In this document: one piece after another, positions 1 through 6,902 of the stretch
Numbering within the stretch: the first letter of the stretch is position 1
Layout: every line of letters starts with the position of its first letter
Origin: an uncultured Bacilli bacterium
Lineage (GTDB): Bacteria > Bacillota_I > Bacilli_A > RF39 > UBA660
Assembly (NCBI GenBank): GCA_948874605.1
Contig: CAQRXS010000054.1
Location: forward strand, 1-9,000
Reading direction: 5' to 3'
Length of the DNA stretch: 9,000 nucleotides
Position numbers and translations under genes: made by a program
Notes under the pieces: generated by a model
Told to the model about the DNA's origin: nothing
Seen by the model: only the letters and a program-made list of their open reading frames with translations
The model's database searches: none

Positions 1-99
1 TACTTTAATATTTTCGAAAGCATCCTTTTGTAAAAGTTGTAAAAAAGATTCATAGATATTTTTCTTTGTTTTTTGTATTCTTAAATCTATTTTTTCCAT
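1..99 (-). CDS. TetR/AcrR-family transcriptional regulator, N-terminal fragment (cut by window edge)
   Basis: Only the first 33 codons are present; the gene continues beyond base 1. The ATG at 97-99 has a good Shine-Dalgarno AGGTGG (complement of 105-110) five bases upstream. The peptide begins MEKIDLRIQKTKKNIYES and continues with a short helix of the FLQLLQKDAFENIKV type. This is the usual start of TetR regulators: a basic 'R.Q.TK..I' first helix, then 'F..LL....F..I.V' leading into the helix-turn-helix. The gene is divergent from the MMPL transporter operon, a common arrangement in which a TetR protein represses the neighbouring export genes and itself. The ligand-binding part is outside the window, so the family call rests on the N-terminus and the context. 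Confidence 0.7.
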   Translation of the reverse strand, partial: MEKIDLRIQKTKKNIYESFLQLLQKDAFENIKV

Positions 100-116
100 T
101 ATTACCACCTGTTAAC

Positions 117-144
117 ATTATATAATAAGTTTCTCAAAAGACAA
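117..144 (-). promoter_or_regulatory. Candidate promoter of the TetR-type gene
   Basis: Read leftward, TATAAT (complement of 117-122) lies 16 bases downstream of TTGTCT (complement of 139-144), a 4/6 match to TTGACA. The predicted start would be near base 110, very close to the Shine-Dalgarno at 105-110, so the leader would be extremely short. The -10 is consensus. The -35 is only fair, and in AT-rich DNA such boxes can arise by chance. Confidence 0.4.
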
Positions 145-183
145 CACTTTGTAGTTTATTTATACATACATTTTTTTAATTTT

Positions 184-199
184 TGTTGGATATCAAACA
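184..199. promoter_or_regulatory. Near-perfect palindrome, candidate operator for the divergent TetR-type regulator
   Basis: TGTTGGATATCAAACA is a 16-bp palindrome with seven of eight pairs matching; the exception is 188 against 195. It is centred on GATATC, between the two divergent promoters. Size and place fit a TetR dimer site, about 20 bases upstream of the rightward -35 box. That the divergent regulator binds here is inference; no operator of a named relative is recognised. Confidence 0.4.
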
Positions 200-217
200 C
201 ATTATTTTTTGCTGTTA

Positions 218-246
218 CTGAAAAAAATAAAACACTTGAATATAAT
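218..246 (+). promoter_or_regulatory. Candidate promoter of the MMPL operon
   Basis: A consensus TATAAT at 241-246 is preceded, with a 17-base spacer, by CTGAAA at 218-223 (4/6 match to TTGACA). Transcription would start near 253, leaving a leader of about 16 bases that carries the Shine-Dalgarno AAAGAGGTG (256-264) just before the ATG at 269. The perfect -10 and spacing are the support; the -35 is weak, as expected for a promoter under repressor control. Confidence 0.5.
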
Positions 247-268
247 ACTGTATCGAAAGAGGTGAATT

Positions 269-2335
269 ATGAAAAAAATTGCAAATTGGATAGCAAATCA
301 CGCTATTATGCTTGTTACAGTTTTTGCTGTTCTTATGATGCCCGCGGTATATGGATTTGTAAATACTCGTATTAATTACGATATTCTAGCGTATTTACCG
401 GATGATATTGAAACGATTCAAGGGCAATCTATTTTATCGGATGAATTTGGGATTGGAGCATTTGCATTTGTTTTAACACAAGATACAGATAATACAAGGA
501 TTTTAAATTTTGAAGATTCTATTAAACAATTAAGTGGGGTTAATGAAGTTATTAGCTTAGCTGATATTACAGATGTAACTTTTCCAATTGAAATGTTACC
601 AGAATCTTTACTTGATAAACTTTATCAAAATGAACAAACTATTATTCTTGTAACTTTTCATGATGGGATTAGTGAAGAATCTACTATGAACGCAATTGAT
701 TCTTTGCGTAATATTTGTAACGATGCTTCTAAAATCAGTGGGATGACTTCTTTGGTTTTAGATACCAAAAATCTATCCGAAAGTGAAATGACTCTATATA
801 TTTTATTCGCTGTTATTTTTTGTTTTGGTGTTTTATTATTTGCGACTGATTCCTATCTAATCCCTGTATTTTTATTAGGAAATATCGGCATGGCAATTTT
901 ACTTAATATGGGAACTAATATTTTCTTAGGAAGTATTTCTTATATTACGCAGTCTATTACGGCTGTCCTACAACTAGGTGTTACGATGGATTTCTCAATA
1001 TTTTTATACCATAAATATGTAGAAAAGAAAGAGACTGAAAAAAATAAAAAGGTGGCTATGTCAATCGCTATTAGAGATACTTTTAAGTCTGTGTTTGGTT
1101 CTTCATTAACCACAATTGCTGGATTTTTGGCTTTATGCGGAATGGATCTTACACTTGGTATGGATATTGGTCTTGTTATGGCAAAAGGTGTTGTTTGTGG
1201 TCTTCTTACGGTACTAACTTTATTCCCTGCTTTACTACTTGTTTTTGACGGGGCAATAGAAAAGACAAAACATAAAAACATTTTACCAAAATTTGAAGGA
1301 ATTCAAAATTTTATTCTCAATCATTATAAACTTATTCTAGTATTATTTTTAATTCTTGCTATTCCAGCTCTTATTGGAAATGCAAATGTCGAGGTGTATT
1401 ATAAAATCGACAAATCTTTACCAGAAGATTTACCTAGTAAAATTGCTAATACAACACTTGCAGAAGATTTTGGAATTATCTCCCCACAAATTGTTTTATT
1501 AGATAAAAATTTAGACTCGAGTAAAGTTACTGAAATCATCGATAAAATTGAAATGTTAGATGGTATTGAAAATGTTCTTTCTCTTTCTAACATTGAGTCA
1601 ATAGGAATGCCTATTTCTATGTTGCCAGAAAGTATTCTTGATATTTTTCAAAATGAACATTATACTTTAATGCTTGTCAATTCTTCTTATGAAGTTGCAA
1701 GTAGTGAACTCAACCTGCAGATTGAAAAAATGAATCACATTGTAAAAAGCTATGATGAAAAGGCTATTGTAGCTGGAGAAGGGGCTTTAACAAAAGATCT
1801 AGTTGAAATTGCTGACCATGATTTTACAATGGTAAATTACATATCCATTGGTATTATCTTTGTTTTAATGTTGTTTGTTTTGAAATCACTTAGTCTCCCT
1901 TTTATCTTAATTGTCGTAATTGAACTTGCAATATTCTTAAATATGGCAGTAGCTTATTTTACTGGAACAACTTTACCATTCATAGCATCTATTGTTGTAG
2001 GAACAATTCAACTGGGCGCTACTATTGATTATGCGATTCTTATGTCTACTACTTATTTAAATATAAGAGCAAAAGAAAATGATAAAAGAAAAGCTATGAG
2101 GGAAACACTAAATCTTACTCTTCCATCTATCCTTGTTTCTGCTTGTTGTTTCTTCGCGGCAACTTGTGGAGTATCTCTTATAAGCAAAATTGATATGATT
2201 GGCTCTATTTGTGAATTACTTTCTAGAGGAGCAATTATTAGTATGGTAGTTGTTAGTTTACTTCTGCCAGCTCTACTGTTATTCTTTGATAAAATTATTT
2301 TAAAAACTACATTACAAAAGAAAGAAGGAATTTAA
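269..2335 (+). CDS. MMPL/RND-superfamily membrane transporter
   Basis: A 688-residue polytopic membrane protein with the duplicated RND plan. TM1 is at about 11-30, an outer loop at 31-174, and TM2-TM6 at about 175-327. The second half repeats this: TM7 at about 353-371, a loop at 372-521, and TM8-TM12 at about 522-674. The duplication is visible in sequence: PIEMLPESLLD (106-116) matches PISMLPESILD (448-458), and the TM4 and TM10 motifs GVTMDFSIF (237-245) and GATIDYAI (583-590) match. D241 and D587 sit where MMPL proteins carry membrane-embedded acidic residues tied to proton coupling. Family members export lipids or hydrophobic compounds using the proton gradient; the substrate here cannot be told. 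The start has a strong Shine-Dalgarno (256-264). The next gene begins directly after the stop, and the divergent TetR-type gene suggests inducible expression. Confidence 0.88.
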   Translation: MKKIANWIANHAIMLVTVFAVLMMPAVYGFVNTRINYDILAYLPDDIETIQGQSILSDEFGIGAFAFVLTQDTDNTRILNFEDSIKQLSGVNEVISLADITDVTFPIEMLPESLLDKLYQNEQTIILVTFHDGISEESTMNAIDSLRNICNDASKISGMTSLVLDTKNLSESEMTLYILFAVIFCFGVLLFATDSYLIPVFLLGNIGMAILLNMGTNIFLGSISYITQSITAVLQLGVTMDFSIFLYHKYVEKKETEKNKKVAMSIAIRDTFKSVFGSSLTTIAGFLALCGMDLTLGMDIGLVMAKGVVCGLLTVLTLFPALLLVFDGAIEKTKHKNILPKFEGIQNFILNHYKLILVLFLILAIPALIGNANVEVYYKIDKSLPEDLPSKIANTTLAEDFGIISPQIVLLDKNLDSSKVTEIIDKIEMLDGIENVLSLSNIESIGMPISMLPESILDIFQNEHYTLMLVNSSYEVASSELNLQIEKMNHIVKSYDEKAIVAGEGALTKDLVEIADHDFTMVNYISIGIIFVLMLFVLKSLSLPFILIVVIELAIFLNMAVAYFTGTTLPFIASIVVGTIQLGATIDYAILMSTTYLNIRAKENDKRKAMRETLNLTLPSILVSACCFFAATCGVSLISKIDMIGSICELLSRGAIISMVVVSLLLPALLLFFDKIILKTTLQKKEGI

Positions 2336-3934
2336 ATGAAAATGAATAAAAAATTAATTAGTTTGACTATTTTTGGGGGACTCATTTTCCCAATGAATGC
2401 TTTTGCTTTACAAAAAAGTGAAACAATTTATTCTACTTTAAATTATAAAGGTGATAATATCAAAACGACTGTTTCTAATCATTTATCTTTCATTGATCAA
2501 AGTCAAATTGAAGATGAAACAGAATTAAAAAATATTTTGAATATTGGTGGTATTGAAACATTTTCGCTTAACGGAAAGAAACTTACTTGGAATACGCAAG
2601 ATAAAGATATTTTCTATGAAGGTGAAACAGAGAAAAAAAGTCCTATTGAAGTATCTTTCAAATATTTTCTAAATAATGAGGAGAAAGAAGTTACAGATAT
2701 TCTTGGATTATCAGGTAAGATTAAAATCCAAATGACTTTTTCAAATAAAGAAGAAAAGAAAGCAACTATAAATGGACATACAGAAACGCTTTATACTCCA
2801 TTTGTTACAACAATAGGAACGATTTTAAACTCCAAAAATAATAAAAATATTTCTATTTCCAATGGAAAAGTTGTTTCTACTGGAAGTAGACATATGGTTG
2901 TTGGCCTTGCTTCTCCAGGTCTTTACGAATCTATAGGACTTCAAGAATTTAAAAATTTAAACGAAATTACTATTGAATATGAAACAACAAAGTTTGAGCT
3001 TAATAATATTTATATTGTATCCACACCAAAATTACTGGAATCTAGCGATTTAGAAATTTTTGATAAAATGGATGACCTGTATATGAATGTTTCTGAATTA
3101 CAAAAAAATATGAATACTTTAGAAAAAGGCATTCTTGAACTTTCTAGTGGCATAGAAAAAATAAATAATGGGTCTTCAGAATTAGTAAGCAGTTTAAAAG
3201 CAGCAGCTGAAGGCGCTAAAAAAGTTCAAAAGGGTTCTGGTACTTTGAAAAATGGATTATATGAAATGACAAAAGCTTTAAATATTGCCAAAAAAGAACT
3301 TAAAAAATTAGATATGTCTTCTTTCGATTCTGTTGATACTTTAAAGGGCCAAAATACCAATACAATAAATACTTTACTTAAAACAACTGGTATGAATTTG
3401 GATCAATTAAAATCTTTTTATGAAAAATATAAGTTACAAAGTTATAAAGGTTCTGATGAAAAAATGATTGCTTTAAAAAATGCCTATGAAATGGTAGTTC
3501 TTCTTCAAACTAATAATATGGCATTAGAAAAAAGCACTTCTACATTAAAAACATTAATAGCAAAGCTTGATTCTCTTATTTCTACTTCTGAAACTGCTAT
3601 AGGAAAACTAACTTCTGGATCAGAAAGTCTAAATTCAGGTATTGTAACCTTGAAATCTGGTATTGATAAAATCTATGCGGGAAGTGTAACTTTAAATAAT
3701 GGTACGAAAGAATTGGTTAGTGGTGCTAAGACATTACAAAATGGAGCTCAAAAATTTAACAAGCAAGGAATAGGTACTTTAAGCAATTATGCTTATACTT
3801 TAAAGAATTATAGTGATAAAGCAGAATATTTAGTCAACTTAAGTCAAGAATATAATGGATTTGCTTCCAATAATAGTAATCAAATTTTATTTGTTTCAAA
3901 AGTTGAATCAGCAAAACTTACTTACAAAAAATAA
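2336..3934 (+). CDS. Secreted coiled-coil protein, probable MMPL transporter partner (YhgE-like repeats)
   Basis: A 532-residue protein with an N-terminal export signal: positive MKMNKK, a hydrophobic core at 7-20, and an AFA site after residue 24. No lipobox Cys, LPXTG motif or C-terminal membrane helix is visible. Residues 25-240 look like a beta-rich domain. Residues about 245-325 and 420-475 carry regularly spaced L..G/S repeats (for example LEKGILELSSGIEKINNGSSEL), as in the extracytoplasmic helical regions of YhgE/Pip-type and some MMPL proteins. The ATG directly follows the transporter's TAA, with Shine-Dalgarno GAAGG (2324-2328) inside the upstream gene, so the two are co-transcribed and probably coupled. 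I infer that it acts outside the membrane with the transporter, as the coiled-coil region that other Gram-positive MMPL proteins carry in cis. An ATG two codons later is a possible alternative start. Confidence 0.72.
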   Translation: MKMNKKLISLTIFGGLIFPMNAFALQKSETIYSTLNYKGDNIKTTVSNHLSFIDQSQIEDETELKNILNIGGIETFSLNGKKLTWNTQDKDIFYEGETEKKSPIEVSFKYFLNNEEKEVTDILGLSGKIKIQMTFSNKEEKKATINGHTETLYTPFVTTIGTILNSKNNKNISISNGKVVSTGSRHMVVGLASPGLYESIGLQEFKNLNEITIEYETTKFELNNIYIVSTPKLLESSDLEIFDKMDDLYMNVSELQKNMNTLEKGILELSSGIEKINNGSSELVSSLKAAAEGAKKVQKGSGTLKNGLYEMTKALNIAKKELKKLDMSSFDSVDTLKGQNTNTINTLLKTTGMNLDQLKSFYEKYKLQSYKGSDEKMIALKNAYEMVVLLQTNNMALEKSTSTLKTLIAKLDSLISTSETAIGKLTSGSESLNSGIVTLKSGIDKIYAGSVTLNNGTKELVSGAKTLQNGAQKFNKQGIGTLSNYAYTLKNYSDKAEYLVNLSQEYNGFASNNSNQILFVSKVESAKLTYKK

Positions 3935-3956
3935 AAAGCATCTAATGATGTTTTTT
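3933..3956. terminator. Shared bidirectional intrinsic terminator between convergent operons
   Basis: A 10-bp stem (3933-3942 with 3947-3956, one G-U pair) encloses a TAAT loop, with a CATC/GATG core flanked by A5 and T6 runs that supply a U-tract in either direction. It includes the last two bases of the rightward TAA stop (3932-3934) and the first two positions of the leftward TAA stop (3955-3957). Only 20 bases separate the convergent coding regions, so this hairpin must serve both. Confidence 0.75.
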
Positions 3957-4626
3957 ATTTTATAAATTCTACGTGTCCGAATGTTTCTACTTTTTCTGTA
4001 TTTCGATTCAATAATACTGCTCCATCATCATAAATAGCATATATGGATTTCTTTGTATCTTTAGAAACTTTTTTTAATTTTTCTTGATAGAGATTATTGG
4101 ATGTTGAATGAACGTCTAAATAAAAATTATTTGAAAAAACTCCTAAACCTTCGTAATATGCAAAATATTTATAAAAGTTATTTTTCCTTGTGATAAAGTA
4201 TCTTTTCAACTGAAGTAATGCACCAGCACTCTCTCCTATAATTATTCCTTGATAGTATTTTAAATCATATAGCAACTCTGTATCATGAACAATTTTTTGA
4301 AATAGCATTTCTGGATTTCCACCTGGAAAAAGTAATACGTCACTTTCAGAAATAATCTTCTTTAAAGTTTCGTGACTCATGTTGTAGCAATCACATATTG
4401 TAATATTTTTCTTTAAAATCCCTATAGCTAACAGCGCATCAATATATCTATTATATCTTGTACTTCCAGCTTTAAAATACTCATTTATTAATTGATTTGA
4501 GTCTATTTCTTCTTTAAAAGCCCAAGGAAATACTGCCACTTTATAGTTTTTTTTAATAATTTCTTTTAATCTTTTTTCAATACAATTCATGCCTAGTTCT
4601 ATTTTGCTTAAAAATACACTATACAC
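3955..4626 (-). CDS. S51-family serine peptidase (peptidase E / cyanophycinase-like)
   Basis: A 223-residue cytoplasmic protein with the S51 plan: the strand VLLFPGGNPEMLF (97-109), the nucleophile elbow GESAGALL (131-138) with Ser133, the LDVHSTSNN segment (170-178) with likely catalytic His173, and YDDGAVLL (199-206). The family's peptidase E branch removes N-terminal Asp from dipeptides; the cyanophycinase branch cuts Asp-linked polymers. The substrate here is unknown. The start is GTG (4624-4626), supported by Shine-Dalgarno AAGGGGAG (complement of 4633-4640) six bases upstream and by the family's first beta strand (YSVFLSK). A downstream ATG would remove that strand. The GTG overlaps the upstream gene's TAG by one base (TAGTG), so translation is probably coupled. 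It is the last gene of the four-gene leftward operon. Confidence 0.75.
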   Translation of the reverse strand: MYSVFLSKIELGMNCIEKRLKEIIKKNYKVAVFPWAFKEEIDSNQLINEYFKAGSTRYNRYIDALLAIGILKKNITICDCYNMSHETLKKIISESDVLLFPGGNPEMLFQKIVHDTELLYDLKYYQGIIIGESAGALLQLKRYFITRKNNFYKYFAYYEGLGVFSNNFYLDVHSTSNNLYQEKLKKVSKDTKKSIYAIYDDGAVLLNRNTEKVETFGHVEFIK

Positions 4627-5708
4627 TATATTCTCCCCTTTCGAATCAAACGCATATTCTCTTGAAAATTAACATGATGCACAAAATACTTATGAATTGA
4701 TTCAGCTACATTTTCTTTTTCAAATTTCTTAAAAGAATATAAATATTGTTCTAATTTTTTTCTTTGTTCTTTGTTTAATTTTTGTAAGCCTTTCATAATC
4801 GACATATCCCAATTTGCATTGTTATTTCTCCACTTTAAAGTATATAATAAACACATTTTTTGAAATGAAGTATCTTCTAATTGAAAGAAATTTTCTAAAT
4901 CAATAGCATTTGGATTTTTTAAATAAGGAGTGGCAATAAAATGAATTTCTTTTTTTGAAATTAAGCTATTAATGTAGTTTAACAAAAACATTTCAAATAA
5001 TTGATGATTACTTGCAATTAAGATTTGTTTTTCCTCTGGGAAGCAGTTTGGATATTGCATCCATAGAAAATCTATGTCTAAATTAAATTTTTGCCTTTTA
5101 TGAGTAATAGAATAGCCTGTGTTTCTTTCTTTAGAAATCATATAAAATTGGTCTTGATATTGCTTTTGAAACATTTCCATAGATTTTTTATAAAAGAAAG
5201 GAAATAAAGACGTTGGATGGAAATCTTCTTTGTTAAATTTTAAATACAATCTTTCACTTTCGTAAGTTTTGCATTCTTTATTACAACATTTACAATATAT
5301 TTTATTATCTTTTGAATAATAAAGATCTCCTTCTTCATAGTTTCTTACACCTTCTTTTAGAATATCAACTTTTTGGCATTCACATAATAATACTGTCTCT
5401 TTTTTCGTAATTATTTTTTTCTTTTGTATGAGTTCATCGATACAGTTTAAAAAAGTTTCACAATGGTCTGTATCTATAAAAATATCATTAAAATTAATAT
5501 CTAATTTTTGTAAAGCTTTTTTATATTCTGGTAAAAAGCTTTGTCTATCATCGTAGCTATGCAAAAGATTTGTTGAAAGGATACTTTTACCATCCAAACA
5601 AGTTCCCAATAGAGATGCTAAAAATGGAGCTAAACTCATTCCTATTGTAGTCTTTTCCCTTGGTTTAATTGGTAATGTAGTAATTAATATTTCTTCATTC
5701 TGAGCCAT
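4626..5708 (-). CDS. Class I aminoacyl-tRNA synthetase-like protein (GluRS/GluQ-type fold, degenerate motifs)
   Basis: A 360-residue protein I cannot name with certainty. Its first about 120 residues follow the order of GluRS-type catalytic domains: a TLPIKP strand (11-16), KTTIGMS (19-25) where 'HIGH' would lie, GKSIL (40-44), a YDDRQSF segment (52-58) at the place of EDTDRER, a 'KALQKLDINFN' helix (64-74), and LLCECQKVDIL (107-117) like GluRS '.Y.CFCT.EEL'. Cysteines at 109, 111, 139, 141, 142 and 146 could bind zinc, as in GluQ-RS or MetRS. ILIASNHQLFEMFL (229-242) resembles the region of the GxDH motif. HIGH reads TIGM and no KMSKS is seen, so normal tRNA charging is doubtful. A GluRS has about 480 residues, and no clear anticodon-binding domain is visible. 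The ATG directly follows the upstream TAA, with a strong AAAGGAG (complement of 5718-5724). The homology is my reading of motif order, without alignment. Confidence 0.5.
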   Translation of the reverse strand: MAQNEEILITTLPIKPREKTTIGMSLAPFLASLLGTCLDGKSILSTNLLHSYDDRQSFLPEYKKALQKLDINFNDIFIDTDHCETFLNCIDELIQKKKIITKKETVLLCECQKVDILKEGVRNYEEGDLYYSKDNKIYCKCCNKECKTYESERLYLKFNKEDFHPTSLFPFFYKKSMEMFQKQYQDQFYMISKERNTGYSITHKRQKFNLDIDFLWMQYPNCFPEEKQILIASNHQLFEMFLLNYINSLISKKEIHFIATPYLKNPNAIDLENFFQLEDTSFQKMCLLYTLKWRNNNANWDMSIMKGLQKLNKEQRKKLEQYLYSFKKFEKENVAESIHKYFVHHVNFQENMRLIRKGRI

Positions 5709-6881
5709 TTATATTTTCTCCTTTAGGGCATTTAAACATTGAATTATCTCTTGCTGGAATGCTTTTTTTTCTGTGTTCATAAAAGTTATAAATTTATCTT
5801 GATTGTACATTTCTTTATATTTTTTATCTAAATTTTTCACAGAAAGACTTTTTTTACTGTGAGAACTAAGATCTAATCCAAAAGCATTTAGCATATGTTG
5901 AATTCTTGTTATTAAAAATAGATAGTAATAACTTTTATCTATAAGATCTGATTCAATTTTTAATTGTTTTGTTATTTCAATCGAATCAAAGTAAGCAAGA
6001 TCTATAAAATTTAAATCAATATTATTTATTATAGCAACTCTATAGATAATTGCAAGTAAACAATAGAAATTTGTTAAAGTCTCATTCTTAAATATTAGCT
6101 TTAACTCTCGTATCGGTATTTGTTCTTCCACATCATCCCAATAACTTGAATTATCTATTTTATCAATTAATTTATTTATTGCTTTTAGAATATCTTGTCT
6201 CTTTAAATTTTCTTTTTCATAATTTTTAATATTTTTATAAAAAGAATTGTATTCGCCATTATCTTTAATAAGCGCAAAACAGTTTGTCCAATCATAACAT
6301 TCCTTATAATTTGACGTTATATATATTTGCAAATCTTCCACACTTCTAGTTGAGTTTAAAAGATTAATCATTGTATCATAAGCATTTTCTCGACATTGAT
6401 AATGAAATTCTTGATCTTTTAAATGCAAGATGTGATCATTTTCTAAAATTGATGTAGGAATCTGATTCGAAATCTTAGGTAAATAATATGTTATGCCATG
6501 AATTCTATCTCTTCCTCTAAAACTTAAACTTTTTGAAAGGATAAATGCGATTTGATCTTCCACTTCCAATAAATCTTTTTTATATTTATTTTCATAATGA
6601 AAACTAAAATCAATGTCACTGTATAAAAGATTCGTATTTCTTGCAAGGCTTCCTGTTGATAAAATCATATACTTGATTTTATCAAATTCTTTATATTCTT
6701 GTAGAATTGATTCTAAAATATTGAGAATAACATTTTTATGCAGATTCATTAATTCTTTCATTTCACTTTTTTTATAGCTTCGAAATAATATTTCATATCG
6801 TGTATATATTTCTTTCATAGCTTGATTATAATATTTTTTTTGTTTTTCTATTAGGTTATTAAATTCTTGTAGTGTTTTCAT
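5709..6881 (-). CDS. Putative nucleotidyltransferase (Pol-beta fold, GlnD/DUF294-like)
   Basis: A 390-residue soluble protein. After an N-terminal helical stretch (1-65), residues 70-95 carry the nucleotidyltransferase signature: TGSLARNTNLLYSDIDFSF, with the Gly77-Ser78 pair and metal-binding Asp89 and Asp91. The rest is mainly helical. The C-terminal segment (about 255-385; core 'YLFLITRIQHMLNAFGLD', then a basic 'KKSLSVKNLDKKYKEMY' run) resembles the helical domain of DUF294/GlnD-type proteins. Such enzymes transfer a nucleotide to a protein or small molecule; the third catalytic acid and the acceptor cannot be identified by eye. The ATG (6879-6881) is 21 bases after the RSH stop with only a weak, A-rich ribosome site, so it may rely on coupling. 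The next gene starts immediately after its TAA. It also fits other GSx(n)DxD families such as tRNA or toxin NTases. Confidence 0.65.
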   Translation of the reverse strand: MKTLQEFNNLIEKQKKYYNQAMKEIYTRYEILFRSYKKSEMKELMNLHKNVILNILESILQEYKEFDKIKYMILSTGSLARNTNLLYSDIDFSFHYENKYKKDLLEVEDQIAFILSKSLSFRGRDRIHGITYYLPKISNQIPTSILENDHILHLKDQEFHYQCRENAYDTMINLLNSTRSVEDLQIYITSNYKECYDWTNCFALIKDNGEYNSFYKNIKNYEKENLKRQDILKAINKLIDKIDNSSYWDDVEEQIPIRELKLIFKNETLTNFYCLLAIIYRVAIINNIDLNFIDLAYFDSIEITKQLKIESDLIDKSYYYLFLITRIQHMLNAFGLDLSSHSKKSLSVKNLDKKYKEMYNQDKFITFMNTEKKAFQQEIIQCLNALKEKI

Positions 6882-6902
6882 TTTTCATCATTCTTTTCAA
6901 TC

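Noticed and set aside
121..126. Rightward TATAAT near the TetR start as a second MMPL promoter
   Set aside because: It arises from the same AT-rich run as the leftward -10, has no paired -35, and lies 140 bases from the gene.
940..1281. Leftward open frame of 113 codons inside the MMPL gene
   Set aside because: It is antisense to a clear membrane-protein gene, has no recognisable product, and its composition follows from the sense codons.
1399..1593. Leftward open frame of 64 codons inside the MMPL gene
   Set aside because: It is antisense to the second outer loop of the transporter and has no family resemblance.
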